DNA from: Sedimenticola hydrogenitrophicus
GTDB taxonomy: Bacteria > Pseudomonadota > Gammaproteobacteria > Chromatiales > Chromatiaceae
Length of the DNA stretch: 64,000 bases
Direction of reading: 5' to 3'
Assembly: GCF_025175675.1 (NCBI RefSeq)
Contig: NZ_JANIOA010000021.1
Location: forward strand, 1 to 64,000
In this document: piece after piece, positions 10,174 to 20,746 of the stretch
How positions within the stretch are numbered: position 1 is the first letter of the stretch
Layout: each line of letters opens with the position of its first letter
Position numbers and translations under genes: made by a program
Notes under the pieces: generated by a model
What the model was told of the DNA's origin: nothing
Database searches by the model: none
What the model saw: only the letters and a program-made list of their open reading frames with translations

Positions 10174-11280
10174 TTACAGATAGTCGTACACACCGTTTTT
10201 CCATTCATACAATACGTAACCCGGTGCGGTGACATCGCCCTTCTCATCAAAACCGAATTTGCCCAGTACGGTTTCAAATTCGCCACTTTGCAGCGCCTTG
10301 ACCACCTTCCCGGTGTCGGTGGAACCGGCGGTGGTCACTGCCTGTGCCCAGGCCTGGACGGCGCCATAGGTGTACAGGACATAACCTTCCGGCTCAATAC
10401 CCTTGCTGCGGAATTTTTCCACCAGCGGTGCGGCCACCGGATTTTTGCGTGGATCCGGGCTGAAGGTCATCAGGGTGCCCTCGCCGGCGGGACCGGTGAT
10501 TGACCAGTACTCGTTAGTCACCAGGGCATCACCGGATACCAGTACGGTATCCATGCCTTGCTCGCGCATCTGCCGGACAATCAGGCCACCTTCGGTGTGG
10601 TAACCACCCAGATACATGACGCCGATATTGGCCTGCTTCATCTTTGAGACCAGCGCGGTGTAATCTTTCTCGCCCGCGGTGATGGCTTCATACATGGCCG
10701 GTTCGCCACCCAGGTTCTTGAATTCCGCCAGGGTGGCGTCGGCCAGCCCCTTGCCATAGGCGGTTTTGTCATGGATGAAGGCGATCTTCTTATCAGCAAA
10801 GTTCTCTTTGAGGAATTTACCTGCAACCGCACCCTGCTGGTCATCGCGACCACAGACACGGAATACGGTGTCGCCACCCTCTTCGGTCAGTTTCGGGTTG
10901 GTGGATGCCGGAGAGATCATCACGATGCCCTCCTCTTCATACACCTTGGATGCCGGAATGGAGGAGCCGGAGCAGAAGTGCCCCGCCATGAACACGACGC
11001 CCTTATTGACCATCTGGTTGGCCACGGCAACGGCCTGTTTCGGGTCGCAGGCATCATCACCCACCTCGAGCACCAGCTGCTGCCCCAGCACACCACCGGA
11101 TGCATTGATATCGGCAACCGCCTGTTCAGCTCCGGCCTTCATCTGCGCGCCGAAACTGGCGTACTGTCCCGTCATCGGGCCGGCAGTGGCAATCATGATA
11201 TCGGCCGCTGCCAGCGAGCCAAAGCTCATGGTCGCAGCGGTTACCGCGGCAATCATGGACAGTTTGAATGTCTTTTTCAT
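10174..11280 (-). CDS. livJ: Branched-chain amino-acid ABC transporter, periplasmic binding protein
   Basis: High-affinity periplasmic receptor (type I fold) for Leu/Ile/Val or related amino acids, delivering to LivHMGF. 368 aa with a Sec signal ending near SLAAA. The first motif of the mature protein, IMIATAGPMTGQYASFGAQMK, and ISPASTNPKLT later in the chain are family hallmarks. AGAGGAGAT precedes the ATG by about 10 nt. It is the last gene of the cluster, 175 bp after the small membrane protein, and may have its own promoter for high expression. A strong terminator follows. Ligand specificity in this family is broad, including amides. Confidence 0.93.
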   Translation of the reverse strand: MKKTFKLSMIAAVTAATMSFGSLAAADIMIATAGPMTGQYASFGAQMKAGAEQAVADINASGGVLGQQLVLEVGDDACDPKQAVAVANQMVNKGVVFMAGHFCSGSSIPASKVYEEEGIVMISPASTNPKLTEEGGDTVFRVCGRDDQQGAVAGKFLKENFADKKIAFIHDKTAYGKGLADATLAEFKNLGGEPAMYEAITAGEKDYTALVSKMKQANIGVMYLGGYHTEGGLIVRQMREQGMDTVLVSGDALVTNEYWSITGPAGEGTLMTFSPDPRKNPVAAPLVEKFRSKGIEPEGYVLYTYGAVQAWAQAVTTAGSTDTGKVVKALQSGEFETVLGKFGFDEKGDVTAPGYVLYEWKNGVYDYL

Positions 11281-11455
11281 CTCAACATATCTCCTCTAGT
11301 ACTTTCCCAGTCAAAAAATATTTATTCCACTCTTCTTATTTCCGCCCGACAGGAACTCATCGGGAAGTCACTCGAATCATGAGGAAATATGCTTCCCGCA
11401 TAACCCGATGACATACAATCCACGAACACGATTAAGTCTAGTCGGTTTCGTCTGA

Positions 11456-11782
11456 TTATTCTTCAATCTCCGTCCAGCTCAGCAGACCGGTGCGTCGGTA
11501 GAGCCAGGGATACTGGCTGATCATCCGGTTCACCCGGGTCACACGAAACGCCAGCAGGGCGATGAGGGTGATGGCGGTGGTGTCTATCAGGTAGCCGCCG
11601 AGCGAGATCAACTCTCCGTCAAACAGGGCAAACACCAGGAAACGGTCGCCGGCCCCCAGCAGCAGGGCATAGAGAAACACTTGCCGGAGGGGTCTCCAGG
11701 TGATCGCCACCGCCTGCCCCATCATGTAGCCGGCACCACCAAACAGCACCAGGGTAACGCCGATAAATACAGGTATGTTCAA
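11456..11782 (-). CDS. Small membrane protein of the liv cluster
   Basis: A 108-aa protein with about three hydrophobic segments (residues 5-22, 35-52, 62-80) and a charged C-terminus ending SWTEIEE. Its ATG overlaps the livF stop by 4 bp, so the two are translationally coupled. I recall a domain of unknown function (DUF6867) restricted to such liv clusters that resembles it, but did not check. The coupling argues for a role with the transporter, perhaps in assembly or regulation; this is inference. Confidence 0.7.
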   Translation of the reverse strand: MNIPVFIGVTLVLFGGAGYMMGQAVAITWRPLRQVFLYALLLGAGDRFLVFALFDGELISLGGYLIDTTAITLIALLAFRVTRVNRMISQYPWLYRRTGLLSWTEIEE

Positions 11783-12489
11783 TGTCCGCCCTCCAGATAA
11801 GCCGCACGCACTTCCGGTCGTTCCAACAGCTCCTTACTTTCTCCCGACAGGGTGATCTCCCCGGTCACCATGACATAGCCCCGGTGGGCCAGTTTCAGTG
11901 CATGAAAGGCGTTCTGCTCAACCAGCAGCACGGTCACCTTGTCCTTCCGGTTGATCTCCTCGATCACTTCAAAGATCTGTTTCACCACCAACGGCGCCAG
12001 GCCCAATGAGGGCTCATCCAGCAGCAGCAGTTTCGGCCGGCTCATCATCGCCCGGGCAATAGCCAGCATTTGCTGCTCGCCCCCGGACAAGGTCCCCCCC
12101 CGCTGGTTGGCACGCTTTTTCAGGATCGGGAACAGAGTCGTCACCCGCTCCAGATCCTGATCAAAATACTCCTCGTCGGCGACAATCGCTCCCATCTGCA
12201 GATTTTCCATCACCGTCATACGGGGAAAGATCCGTCTCCCTTCCGGCGACTGGGCCAGCCCCATGTGCATGATGGTGTGGGTATTCAGGTGGGTAATGTC
12301 CTGTCCCAGATAATGGATCGAGCCCCTTGCCGCCCGGGGCGTTCCGCAGATGGTCATCAGCAAGGTACTCTTGCCGGCACCGTTGGCGCCGATAAGGGTA
12401 ACGATTTCACCCGCGTCGACCGTAAGATCGACGCCTTTCAACGCCTCGATGCTGCCGTAGAAGGTATGTAAACCGGATACTTCCAACAT
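11779..12489 (-). CDS. livF: Branched-chain amino-acid ABC transporter ATPase LivF
   Basis: Cytoplasmic ATPase of 236 aa pairing with LivG. Walker A GANGAGKST, signature LSGGEQQMLAIARA, Walker B LLLLDEPSLGLAP and H-loop region VLLVEQN are all intact. ATG 12489 has AAAGGGGG upstream, 1 bp beyond the livG stop. An in-frame upstream extension to 12672 is only the shadow of livG. It overlaps the next small gene by 4 bp. Confidence 0.96.
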   Translation of the reverse strand: MLEVSGLHTFYGSIEALKGVDLTVDAGEIVTLIGANGAGKSTLLMTICGTPRAARGSIHYLGQDITHLNTHTIMHMGLAQSPEGRRIFPRMTVMENLQMGAIVADEEYFDQDLERVTTLFPILKKRANQRGGTLSGGEQQMLAIARAMMSRPKLLLLDEPSLGLAPLVVKQIFEVIEEINRKDKVTVLLVEQNAFHALKLAHRGYVMVTGEITLSGESKELLERPEVRAAYLEGGH

Positions 12490-12490
12490 C

Positions 12491-13414
12491 TCAGACGCCC
12501 CCTTTATCTGAATCAATGCTATCTGGATCATAATCCTTGCTAATGTCTTCGACGATCTCCGGAGGCAACTCTTCGGTCTCCTCCTCACCGAGATAGGCGC
12601 GGATGACATTGGGATCTGAACGGACATAAAGTGGCGTGCCGTCGGAGATCTTGACGCCATAATCGAGCACAATCACATGGTCGGAGATCTCCATCACCAC
12701 ACTCATATCGTGCTCGATCAGCAACAGTCCGATATCGTGCTCCTCCTTGATATAGTTGAGCAGCTTATTGAGTTCATGTGATTCCGTTGGATTCAGGCCG
12801 GCGGCCGGCTCATCCAGGCAGAGTATGGTCGGCCTGATGCACATAGCCCGGGCGATCTCCAGCCGACGCTGAGCGCCATACGGGAGATTGCCGGCATTGA
12901 TATCGGCCAGCCGGGTCAGCCCCACCTTGTCCAGCCAGTAGCTTGCCAGATCGGTCGCCTCCCGCTCTTTCTTGCGATAGCCGCCGAGACCGAACAGGCC
13001 GGTTACGGTGTAACCGGATGCCTTCATCAGTTCATTGTGCTGGGCGACGATCAGGTTTTCCAGGACCGACATTTCCGAGAACAGACGGATATTCTGGAAG
13101 GTCCTCGCCACATGGGCCTTCTGGGCAATGCGGAACCCGTCCATCCGTTCCAGCAGAAAGGTTTCACCCCGGGCCCGCAGGGTCAATCTGCCCACAGTCG
13201 GCGTGTAAAAACCGGTGATACAGTTGAACAGGGTGGTCTTGCCGGCCCCGTTGGGACCGATGATCGCGGTGATTTCACCCTTGCCCGCGGCAAAGGAGAC
13301 ATCATCGATGGCGATCAAGCCACCAAAGCGCATGGTGAGGTGCTCGACGGTGAGCAGCGGCTCGGCGCCACTGGGAATGACCAGTTCAGGTGGTATGGAT
13401 GAAACCTGGTTCAT
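12491..13414 (-). CDS. livG: Branched-chain amino-acid ABC transporter ATPase LivG
   Basis: 307-aa ATPase with Walker [10 protein letters not shown], Walker [14 protein letters not shown] with the LivG-typical GLNP, and [19 protein letters not shown]. The C-terminus carries an acidic extension ([17 protein letters not shown]) of about 30 residues beyond the usual length of 255-260; its role is unknown. The start overlaps the livM stop by 4 bp. Confidence 0.96.
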   Translation of the reverse strand: MNQVSSIPPELVIPSGAEPLLTVEHLTMRFGGLIAIDDVSFAAGKGEITAIIGPNGAGKTTLFNCITGFYTPTVGRLTLRARGETFLLERMDGFRIAQKAHVARTFQNIRLFSEMSVLENLIVAQHNELMKASGYTVTGLFGLGGYRKKEREATDLASYWLDKVGLTRLADINAGNLPYGAQRRLEIARAMCIRPTILCLDEPAAGLNPTESHELNKLLNYIKEEHDIGLLLIEHDMSVVMEISDHVIVLDYGVKISDGTPLYVRSDPNVIRAYLGEEETEELPPEIVEDISKDYDPDSIDSDKGGV

Positions 13415-14757
13415 TTCATACCCCCTTGGGTAACCGCCTTGATCACCTCCTCTGGCGGCGCCTTGCCCGAATGCAATTTGATGGTGGGTTCACGGTGCGC
13501 CAACAGTCCGCGCGGTCTCCACACCATGATGGCGACCATCAGCCCCCCGAAGGCCAGCATGCGATACTCCTCGAGACCACGGAACAGCTCGGTGCCGCCG
13601 ATCAACAGCACCGCCGCAATCGCCACACCGACCTGGGAGCCCATGCCACCCAGTACCACGATGGCCAGAATCACCGCCGATTCGATAAAGGTGAAGCTCT
13701 CCGGGCTGATGAAGGCCTGCCGGGTAGCGAAGAAGGAGCCGGCAAAACCGGCGAACATGGCGCCCAGGGCAAAGGCGGTCAACTTGGTGTTGGTCGGGTT
13801 GATACCCAGTGATCGACAGGCGATCTCATCCTCCCGCAACGCCTCCCAAGCACGTCCGATCGGCATCTTGCGGATACGCAGGGTAAAGAAGTTGGTGAAC
13901 AGCGCCAATATGAGAATCAGATAGTAGAGGAAGATCAGGCGATGCATGGTGGAGTAATCGAGATTGAAAAACTGATGGAAGGTCTGTTCACCCTCTGCCG
14001 CCGTGCGTTTCAGTTCCAGTCCGAAGAAGGTGGGGCGCGGGATACCGGAAATGCCGTCCGGCCCATTGGTGAAGCTATACCAATTGAGCAGGATCACCCG
14101 GATAATCTCACCGAAGCCCAGGGTCACAATGGCCAGATAATCACCCCGCAGCCGCAGTACCGGGAACCCGAGCAGTACACCGAAGCCGGCGGCACAGAGT
14201 CCGGCCAGCGGCAGGCAGACCCAGAAGGAGAGATCGAAATAGAAGGCAAACAGGGCGTAGGAGTAAGCCCCAACGGCATAGAATGCGACGTAGCCGAGGT
14301 CCAGCAATCCGGCGAGTCCGACAACGATATTGAGCCCCCAGCCCAACATCACATAGATCAGCACATAGGTGGCCACATCCACCACATAGCGATCGGCAAA
14401 GGGCAGCAGCGGCAGGGCCAGGGCGAAGGCGATGAAGATGGGTCCGCCGATGGTGGAAAAGCGTTGCACGATAATCGCGGCCCGGTGCTCGGCTTTTTTC
14501 AGATCCCGTTGCACCGGTCGTCCGGCCGCTTTCCATTCACGTCGCAGGGCAAACAGCAGGCGCCCGACAAATACCGATACCACCGCCAGTACGACCAGTG
14601 GCCAGCGCGTGGTAATACCGAGCCCCGTGGTGGTATCCACGGTGCGCAGCCCGAGCATGACTATGGTCAGTCCCAATGCCACGAGGGCGGCGATAGCGGA
14701 CTCTTTCAACAACGCGGTGATATCGATGCCGCGCAGCCTGTTATTGTTTTCATTCAT
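13411..14757 (-). CDS. livM: Branched-chain amino-acid ABC transporter permease LivM
   Basis: 448-aa inner-membrane permease with about ten hydrophobic segments. The N-terminal 90 residues hold an extra membrane segment and a basic loop ([17 protein letters not shown]) not found in short LivM proteins. The permease core shows [16 protein letters not shown] and the coupling motif [18 protein letters not shown]. It begins 5 bp after livH ends. Confidence 0.95.
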   Translation of the reverse strand: MNENNNRLRGIDITALLKESAIAALVALGLTIVMLGLRTVDTTTGLGITTRWPLVVLAVVSVFVGRLLFALRREWKAAGRPVQRDLKKAEHRAAIIVQRFSTIGGPIFIAFALALPLLPFADRYVVDVATYVLIYVMLGWGLNIVVGLAGLLDLGYVAFYAVGAYSYALFAFYFDLSFWVCLPLAGLCAAGFGVLLGFPVLRLRGDYLAIVTLGFGEIIRVILLNWYSFTNGPDGISGIPRPTFFGLELKRTAAEGEQTFHQFFNLDYSTMHRLIFLYYLILILALFTNFFTLRIRKMPIGRAWEALREDEIACRSLGINPTNTKLTAFALGAMFAGFAGSFFATRQAFISPESFTFIESAVILAIVVLGGMGSQVGVAIAAVLLIGGTELFRGLEEYRMLAFGGLMVAIMVWRPRGLLAHREPTIKLHSGKAPPEEVIKAVTQGGMK

Positions 14758-14762
14758 GATGC

Positions 14763-15677
14763 CTACACCTTCTCGATTTCCGGTTTACCCAACAAACCGG
14801 TCGGCCTGAATATCAGCACCAGGACCAGAATAGCGAAGGCCGCCACGTCCTTGTACTCAATGGAGAAATAGGCGGACCAGAAGGTCTCGATCAATCCGAT
14901 CAGCAGGCCGCCCAGCATGGCCCCGGGCAGGGAACCGATACCGCCGAGTACCGCCGCGGTAAACGCCTTGATTCCGGCCAGGAAACCGATATAGAAATCG
15001 ATCACACCGTAGTAAAGGACAAACAGCATGCCGGCGACCGCCGCCAGTGCGGCGCCCATCACAAAGGTCAGGGAGATGGTCCGGTCTACGTTGATCCCGA
15101 GCAGTGCCGACATGGTCCGATCCTGCTCACAGCCGCGTTGCGCCCGGCCCAGGGAGGTGCGTGAAATCAGCAACGCAAAGCCGGTCATCAGTACGATGGT
15201 AAGCAGCATAATCACGATCTGCAGATAGCTGATGGTGATGGAGAAGACGCCCCCTTCCAGAAAGGTGAAGCCGCCGGAGATGACCGGCGGGATAGGCCGC
15301 ACCCGCGCCCCCTGCAGCAGCTGGACATAGTTCTGCAGGAAGATTGACATGCCGATGGCGGAGATCAACGGCGCCAGGCGGAACGAGCCGCGCAGCGGTC
15401 GGTAGGCCAGACGTTCGACCGTCCAACCATAGATGGAGGCGATGAGCATGGAGACCAGCAGCACAACCAGTAGCGCCAGTGGAATCCAGGTGATGCCGAC
15501 AATGCCGAGAACCAAAAAGGCGATCAACGATAGGAAGGCACCGATCATAAAGATATCGCCATGGGCGAAATTGATCATGCCGATAATACCGTAGACCATG
15601 GTGTAACCAATGGCGATCAGTCCGTAGATCGAACCGAGCGTGACGCCGTTGATTAACTGCTGGATAAAATATTCCAT
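14763..15677 (-). CDS. livH: Branched-chain amino-acid ABC transporter permease LivH
   Basis: 304-aa permease, first gene of livHMGF. Typical opening [20 protein letters not shown] with [14 protein letters not shown], and the coupling stretch [28 protein letters not shown] ribosome site sits just before the ATG. The promoter must lie in the region carrying the REP array upstream (15678-15824). Confidence 0.95.
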   Translation of the reverse strand: MEYFIQQLINGVTLGSIYGLIAIGYTMVYGIIGMINFAHGDIFMIGAFLSLIAFLVLGIVGITWIPLALLVVLLVSMLIASIYGWTVERLAYRPLRGSFRLAPLISAIGMSIFLQNYVQLLQGARVRPIPPVISGGFTFLEGGVFSITISYLQIVIMLLTIVLMTGFALLISRTSLGRAQRGCEQDRTMSALLGINVDRTISLTFVMGAALAAVAGMLFVLYYGVIDFYIGFLAGIKAFTAAVLGGIGSLPGAMLGGLLIGLIETFWSAYFSIEYKDVAAFAILVLVLIFRPTGLLGKPEIEKV

Positions 15678-15824
15678 GAGCTCCTCACCCGTCTATTATT
15701 TTCATCATACAGTTGCGGATCGACCCGGTGGATAACGGTCAACACTGTATGCCTTTGGTGGCTTGTGGCCGTGCGGTACTGTACCGCTTTATAGTTATTA
15801 TTGACAATAATGCCAACTGTCCAA

Positions 15825-15990
15825 CTCTCCCGCCCATCCATGGGCTCCATAGTATTACGTCTTCCGTGGACACGTCCGCTCCCGGCCAACCGTGGCCTTC
15901 GCGGTATAACTCCATCCCTGGACAAATACGCTCCTGCCCATCCACGGGCTCCGCGTTATAACTCCATCCCTGGACAAATCCGCTCCCGGA
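15825..15990 (-). repeat. Tandem array of three REP-like units
   Basis: Three consecutive 50-53-bp units (15825-15874, 15875-15927, 15928-15979) and the start of a fourth. In minus-strand sense each reads TTTGTCCAGGGATGGAGTT, then a CGCGRAGsCC hairpin arm and GGGAGCG. Units match the single copies at 233-283 and 4907-4950. The array lies between the putA stop and livH, where it may act as an mRNA stabiliser or transcription roadblock. Spacers are absent, so it is not CRISPR. The remaining 15678-15824 shows no gene. Confidence 0.75.
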
Positions 15991-15997
15991 AGTGGGA

Positions 15998-18900
15998 TTA
16001 GCGGAGTACGCTGTTCTCAAGAGAAAGCAGCGTGGCATTACCACCGATGGCGGTGGTATTGATGGTGCGTGTTCTTTCTGTGGCAAAGCGCAGCAGATAG
16101 TGCGGACCGCCCGCCTTGGGACCGGTGCCAGACAGGCCGAGACCGCCAAACGGCTGCACCCCGACCACCGCACCGATCTGATTTCGGTTGATATAGACAT
16201 TGCCTACGCGCACCTTGGCGTCGATACGGCGGCTGGTGGTTTCATTGCGTGAATGTATGCCCAGGGTAAGGCCGTAACCGGAGTTGTTGATCTGGGCAAG
16301 CACATCGTCCAGGCGGGATGCCGGGAAACGGATCACATGCAGGATGGGTCCAAAATGCTCCTTCTCAAGCTGCCCCATGCCCGCTATCTCAAATGCCACC
16401 GGTGCAACAAAGCTGCCCGTCTCGGCATTCGGCGGCAGCGGGGTCTCGGCAATCAGGCTCGCCTGCTCGCGCATCTCGCCAATATGCTGCTGCAGCGCGC
16501 GACGTGCCGCGTCGTCGATCACCGGGCCCACGTCGGTATCCAGCTCGCAGGGATTCCCCACCTTCAGTTCCGCCATCGCCCCCTTGAGCAGCTCCAGCAT
16601 GCGCTCGGCCACATCCTCCTGAATGAACAGCACGCGCAGGGCGGAGCAGCGCTGCCCGGCGCTGGTAAAGGCGGAAGAGATCACATCCTTGATCACCTGC
16701 TCCGGCAGCGCAGTGCTATCGACAATCATGGCGTTCTGGCCGCCGGTCTCCGCCACCAGGGTGGCGATCGGGCCGTTACGCTCCGCCAGTGATCGATTGA
16801 TCTGCCGCGCCGTCTCGGTGGAACCGGTAAAGGCCACACCGGTGATGCGTTCATCGGCGGTGAGCAGTGGACCGATGCGGCTGCCCACGCCCGGCAGCAG
16901 TTGCAGTACCGGGCCCGGGATACCGGCCTGATGGAACAGCGCCACCGCGCGAGCGGCAATCAGACTGGTCTGTTCCGCCGGCTTGGCGATTACACAGTTG
17001 CCTGCAGCCAGCGCGGCCATGATCTGGCCGGTGAAGATCGCCAGGGGGAAGTTCCAGGGACTGATGCAGACAAACACCCCCCGGCCCTGCAGGTAGAGCT
17101 CATTGGACTCGCCGGTGGGGCCATCCAGGGTCAATGCCGAGCCGAACAACTGCCGCGCTTGCTGGGCGTAGTAGCGACAGAAGTCCACCGCCTCGCGCAC
17201 TTCGTCGATGCCATCCTGAATCGCCTTGCCGGCTTCCAGGTGGCAGAGTGCGATCAGCTCCGCCCGGTGGTTCTCCAACAGCTCCGCCGCCCGCTCCACG
17301 GCCTCGGCGCGCTTCGCTACCGGGGTGGCGTTCCAGCCGGCAAAGGCCCCGTGGGCCGCGGCGATCGCCTGTTCGGTGGTCTGCGCATCCGCCTCGAACA
17401 GACTGCCGACATGGATCACCCGGTCAAACGGCGCGTGAACCTGCTTTAGCTCGCCGATTTCGATCCGCTGACCATTGATCACCGGGGCGGCATGCCAGGA
17501 GTGGCTGAAGAATGCCTGCACCTCCCGCTGCAGTGGCAGCCACTGATCATCCACATTGATATTGATGCCACGGGAGTTGATGCGCCCCTGGCTATAGATA
17601 TGCGCCGGCAACGGAATCCGCTCATTGGCCAGGGTGGCGTAGCGACAGAGCTGGGTCACCGGATGCTCGGTCAGGGACTCCACCGGGGTTTTCTGGTCGA
17701 TCAGCCGGTGCACGAAAGAGGAGTTGGCACCGTTTTCCAGCAGCCGGCGTACCAGATAGGGCAGCAGATCCTTGTGGCTGCCGACCGGTGCATAGATCCG
17801 CACATGGCAGTTATAACGCTCCATGACCGTGTTATATAGGGCATCGCCCATGCCGTGCAGCCGCTGAAATTCATACTCGTTGTGGCTCGCCATGCTGATG
17901 ACACTGGCCACCGTGTGGGCATTGTGGCTGGCGAACTGGGGATAGAGCAGCCCCCGCACCTGCTCGCTCAGCAGGAAGCGGGCACAGACCAGATAGGAAA
18001 CATCGGTCGCCTCCTTGCGGGTGAACACCGGGTAGCCTTCCAGCCCCATTTGCTGGGCATGCTTGATCTCGCTGTCCCAATAGGCTCCTTTCACCAGGCG
18101 TATCGGGATCAGGTCGCCCTGGGAATTGGCCAGCGCCGCCAGCCAGCAGAGCACCGGCAACGCCCGCTTAGAATAGGCCTGCACCACCAGTCCCAGATTG
18201 CCCCAGCCGCGAGTGAGCTCATCGCGGTAGAGCCGTTCGAACAGCTTCAGCGACAGCTCCAGCCGGTCGGCCTCCTCGGCATCGATGGTGATACCCACGT
18301 CCAGCTCCCGGGCCATCTCAATCAGTGCCAGCATGCGCTCGCGCAGTTCACTCATCACCCGCGACTCCTGCGGTTTTTCATAGCGGGGGTGCAGAGCGGA
18401 GAGTTTGATCGAGATAGTAGGACGGGGGGACTTGTCGGCGGGGAAGGTATCCTTGCCCACGGTCTGGATGGCGCGGGAATAGGCCTGGAAATAGTGCTCG
18501 GCATCCTGACCGGTCAGGGCCGCCTCACCCAGCATATCGTAGGAATAGGTATAACCGGCCTCGCGGTTCTTGCGGCTGTTGGCCAACGCTTCGCCGATGC
18601 TGCGACCGAGCACAAACTGCTTGCCCATGATCTTCATCGCCTGATGCATCGCCTGTCGCACCACCGGTTCACTCAGCCGGTTGACCAGCCGGTTGATGAT
18701 ACTGGCCGGCTCGTCTTCAATCCCGGCATCCAGGGTGATCACCTTGCCGGTCAGCAACAAGCCCCAGGTGGAGGCATTCACCAGCAGCGATCGGCTCTGC
18801 TTCAGGTGCTGTTTCCAGTCGGCGATGGTCAGCTTGTCCTTGATCAGGGCGTCGGCGGTGGCGCTGTCGGGGATACGCATCAGCGCCTCGGCAAGGCACA

Positions 18901-19183
18901 TCAGCAACACCCCTTCACGGGTATCCAGGCTGTATTCCAGCAGCAAGGCGTCGATCATGTGCATAGCATCGTCGCGCTTGCGCACCGCCCTGACCAGTTC
19001 GGCACTCTCCCGGGTAGTCTTGTCCAGCAGCTCCCGTGTGGGTGTGGCCAGAGGAATCAGCTCCTCCAGTAACCGCGTCTCATCCATGCAATACATGGCG
19101 CTGATCCGGGATTTGAGCAGGTCGGGAGCTTGCCGGACGGTGCCGGCATCCAGGGCGGAACTGATATTGAATTCGGGCATCAC
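15998..19183 (-). CDS. putA: Bifunctional proline dehydrogenase / P5C dehydrogenase
   Basis: Oxidises proline to glutamate in two steps with FAD and NAD. 1061 aa, the size of PutA forms lacking the long C-terminal domain. There is no N-terminal ribbon-helix-helix region, so it should not autoregulate. The proline dehydrogenase barrel shows [17 protein letters not shown]. The aldehyde dehydrogenase half shows the catalytic Cys846 in [11 protein letters not shown] and the glutamate in [18 protein letters not shown] precedes GTG 19183 by 9 nt; ATG 19180 is the alternative. A TTA-element MITE lies 27 bp upstream, in the likely promoter, and an AraC regulator lies beyond it. Confidence 0.96.
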   Translation of the reverse strand: MMPEFNISSALDAGTVRQAPDLLKSRISAMYCMDETRLLEELIPLATPTRELLDKTTRESAELVRAVRKRDDAMHMIDALLLEYSLDTREGVLLMCLAEALMRIPDSATADALIKDKLTIADWKQHLKQSRSLLVNASTWGLLLTGKVITLDAGIEDEPASIINRLVNRLSEPVVRQAMHQAMKIMGKQFVLGRSIGEALANSRKNREAGYTYSYDMLGEAALTGQDAEHYFQAYSRAIQTVGKDTFPADKSPRPTISIKLSALHPRYEKPQESRVMSELRERMLALIEMARELDVGITIDAEEADRLELSLKLFERLYRDELTRGWGNLGLVVQAYSKRALPVLCWLAALANSQGDLIPIRLVKGAYWDSEIKHAQQMGLEGYPVFTRKEATDVSYLVCARFLLSEQVRGLLYPQFASHNAHTVASVISMASHNEYEFQRLHGMGDALYNTVMERYNCHVRIYAPVGSHKDLLPYLVRRLLENGANSSFVHRLIDQKTPVESLTEHPVTQLCRYATLANERIPLPAHIYSQGRINSRGININVDDQWLPLQREVQAFFSHSWHAAPVINGQRIEIGELKQVHAPFDRVIHVGSLFEADAQTTEQAIAAAHGAFAGWNATPVAKRAEAVERAAELLENHRAELIALCHLEAGKAIQDGIDEVREAVDFCRYYAQQARQLFGSALTLDGPTGESNELYLQGRGVFVCISPWNFPLAIFTGQIMAALAAGNCVIAKPAEQTSLIAARAVALFHQAGIPGPVLQLLPGVGSRIGPLLTADERITGVAFTGSTETARQINRSLAERNGPIATLVAETGGQNAMIVDSTALPEQVIKDVISSAFTSAGQRCSALRVLFIQEDVAERMLELLKGAMAELKVGNPCELDTDVGPVIDDAARRALQQHIGEMREQASLIAETPLPPNAETGSFVAPVAFEIAGMGQLEKEHFGPILHVIRFPASRLDDVLAQINNSGYGLTLGIHSRNETTSRRIDAKVRVGNVYINRNQIGAVVGVQPFGGLGLSGTGPKAGGPHYLLRFATERTRTINTTAIGGNATLLSLENSVLR

Positions 19184-19210
19184 AACACCTGACTCCTTGG
19201 GACGGACTTA

Positions 19211-19384
19211 GGACCTGTCAATAAATAACTATCACATCTTGCTGGTCTTTTCGTCCGCCTTCGGCGTTACGGCAAGACTTACATAGAACGACTATGTGCG
19301 CCTTGCCGTGCCTTGAAGGCAAACGGCCGCTTCAATAAAATCTGTGGCCGGCGCAATCTGTAACAGCTACTTCTTTCCAGGCCC
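19211..19384. mobile_element. TTA-element MITE, copy 1 (174 bp), upstream of putA
   Basis: Flanked by TTA on both sides (19208-19210 and 19385-19387). Imperfect terminal repeats: GGACCTGTCAATAAATAACT against inward-reading GGGCCTGGAAAGAAGTAGCT. The centre folds as CGGCAAG ... CTTGCCG inside GCCTT ... GAAGGC arms. Nearly the same sequence recurs at 41394-41550, and a broken copy sits at 56660-56874. No protein is encoded. The 3-bp TTA (or 2-bp TA) duplication and GGG ends suggest mobilisation by an IS5-type transposase, tentatively. Confidence 0.8.
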
Positions 19385-19591
19385 TTAACTGGAAAAACGG
19401 CCTGTCACCCTTAGTAAAACTGTAACATGCAATTTCGGATGCGCCAGACTAGCGTTGAGCATGGCGTACTTCTTACAGAATGCTACGGTTTTTTATCGAA
19501 ATCCTACGCCAGATGGCCGATGCGGCACGAATACCAGCGGTAAACGGGTGCCCGGGGATCGGCTTTCCCAAGTATCAGTTATTGCTGAAAA

Positions 19592-19697
19592 GTTACTACT
19601 CACGGGAAATCGGCATACTTTGCCGACCTCAGGTGATGGCTGGATCAAGATCGGCCAACAAGGCAGGCAATCACTTACAGACGGGGTGCGTAGTTAT
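19592..19697. mobile_element. MITE, GTAA-element family, short copy (106 bp)
   Basis: Starts GTTACTACTCACGGG, ends GGGGTGCGTAGTTAT, and is flanked by a perfect 8-bp duplication GCTGAAAA (19584-19591 and 19698-19705). It shares the arms of the larger copies but lacks their internal hairpin, like the 56688-56795 copy. It lies between the AraC gene and putA. The remainder of 19388-19583 shows no feature. Confidence 0.88.
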
Positions 19698-19719
19698 GCT
19701 GAAAAAATCAAAAACAGAA

Positions 19720-20487
19720 CTACTGCTTGAGCCGATATTGCCGGGGCGTGATGTCATTGTACCGTTTAAACACCTGGGCGAAGGCGCTCTGACTGGAGAA
19801 TCCGGTCTGCACGCTGACATCGCTCAACGGCAGCCGAGTGCTCTCCAGGAGAAATTTGGCATGTTGCAGACGTTGCCGGGTGATGTACTGATTCGGGGTT
19901 ACCCCGGTCTCCTCCCGGAACACGCTGAAAAAGTGGCTCGGACTCATACAGGCGATCAGCGCCAACTCCCGCACCAGCATCTTCTGATTGAGATTGGCCT
20001 CGATATAGGCATCGAGCACGTCCATGTTGAGCCGTTTTGAAGGGCGTCGCTCCGCTTGCCGGCTGGCGCGCCGGGAGAGCAGTTGCAGCAGACAAACGCC
20101 AAAACTGCGCGCCAGGGACTCATCCTCGGGGTAGCTTCTCATCTCCTTGACCGAAAGCTGCAGCAGCTGGCGCACCATCGGATCCACCCTGAAAAAACCT
20201 GATCGATCAAACAGTTCCGACAGGCAGTTCAACTCCACCTGGTCCAGCGGCTCGGCCGGTCGATCCGGCACCGGTACATTCAGCACCAGGATTTCGTTGC
20301 TGTCGATGCCGCAGAACGAGTGGCTCAACGAGGACGGGATCAGGCAACCGAGATGATTGCAGACCAGATCGCCGCGGCCCTCCACCTCGAATTCCGCCCG
20401 CCCCTGCACCCCCAGGATAATCTGGTGGTACAGATGGTCATGTTCGACACTCTGTTTCGGTAACTGGATAACTTGTGTGTTCAGCAT
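19720..20487 (-). CDS. AraC-family transcription regulator
   Basis: 255-aa regulator with an N-terminal cupin-like sensing domain (residues about 5-90, DHLYHQIILGVQGRAEFEVEG) and a C-terminal double helix-turn-helix (CMSPSHFFSVFREETGVTPNQ, then VSVQTGFSSQSAFAQVFKRY). ATG 20487 is preceded by AGAAGAGAG; an upstream frame to 20721 adds residues of no recognisable type. It lies upstream of putA on the same strand. Pseudomonas PruR, an AraC-type activator of put genes, makes regulation of putA a reasonable guess, though two mobile elements now separate the genes. Confidence 0.88.
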   Translation of the reverse strand: MLNTQVIQLPKQSVEHDHLYHQIILGVQGRAEFEVEGRGDLVCNHLGCLIPSSLSHSFCGIDSNEILVLNVPVPDRPAEPLDQVELNCLSELFDRSGFFRVDPMVRQLLQLSVKEMRSYPEDESLARSFGVCLLQLLSRRASRQAERRPSKRLNMDVLDAYIEANLNQKMLVRELALIACMSPSHFFSVFREETGVTPNQYITRQRLQHAKFLLESTRLPLSDVSVQTGFSSQSAFAQVFKRYNDITPRQYRLKQ

Positions 20488-20746
20488 ATGCTCTCTTCTG
20501 AACCGATGACCAAACATTAGTCGCGGCTTTTGGCCGCTTCGCAAAGCCTGCTCTATCCGACCGGTAGGCCGGACACTAAAGAATACCCCCATTAGCTGCA
20601 TCAATAAACCTATTAATGCCAACACCCATCCCGGGGCGTCAATCGTCCGGTGGTTACCGGGGAAACCATGTCCCAAACCCGGTTGTTGCGCTGCAACCCA
20701 GCGGTTAAAGTGAGCGGTCATTTCAGTGAAAGGCCGTCACACACCC

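Noticed and set aside
10766-11382. Frames of 177 and 203 residues opposite livJ
   Set aside because: Antisense shadows of livJ, which has a clear signal peptide and family motifs.
15825-15990. Tandem repeats as a CRISPR array
   Set aside because: Units are contiguous without unique spacers, they diverge from each other, and there is no cas gene.
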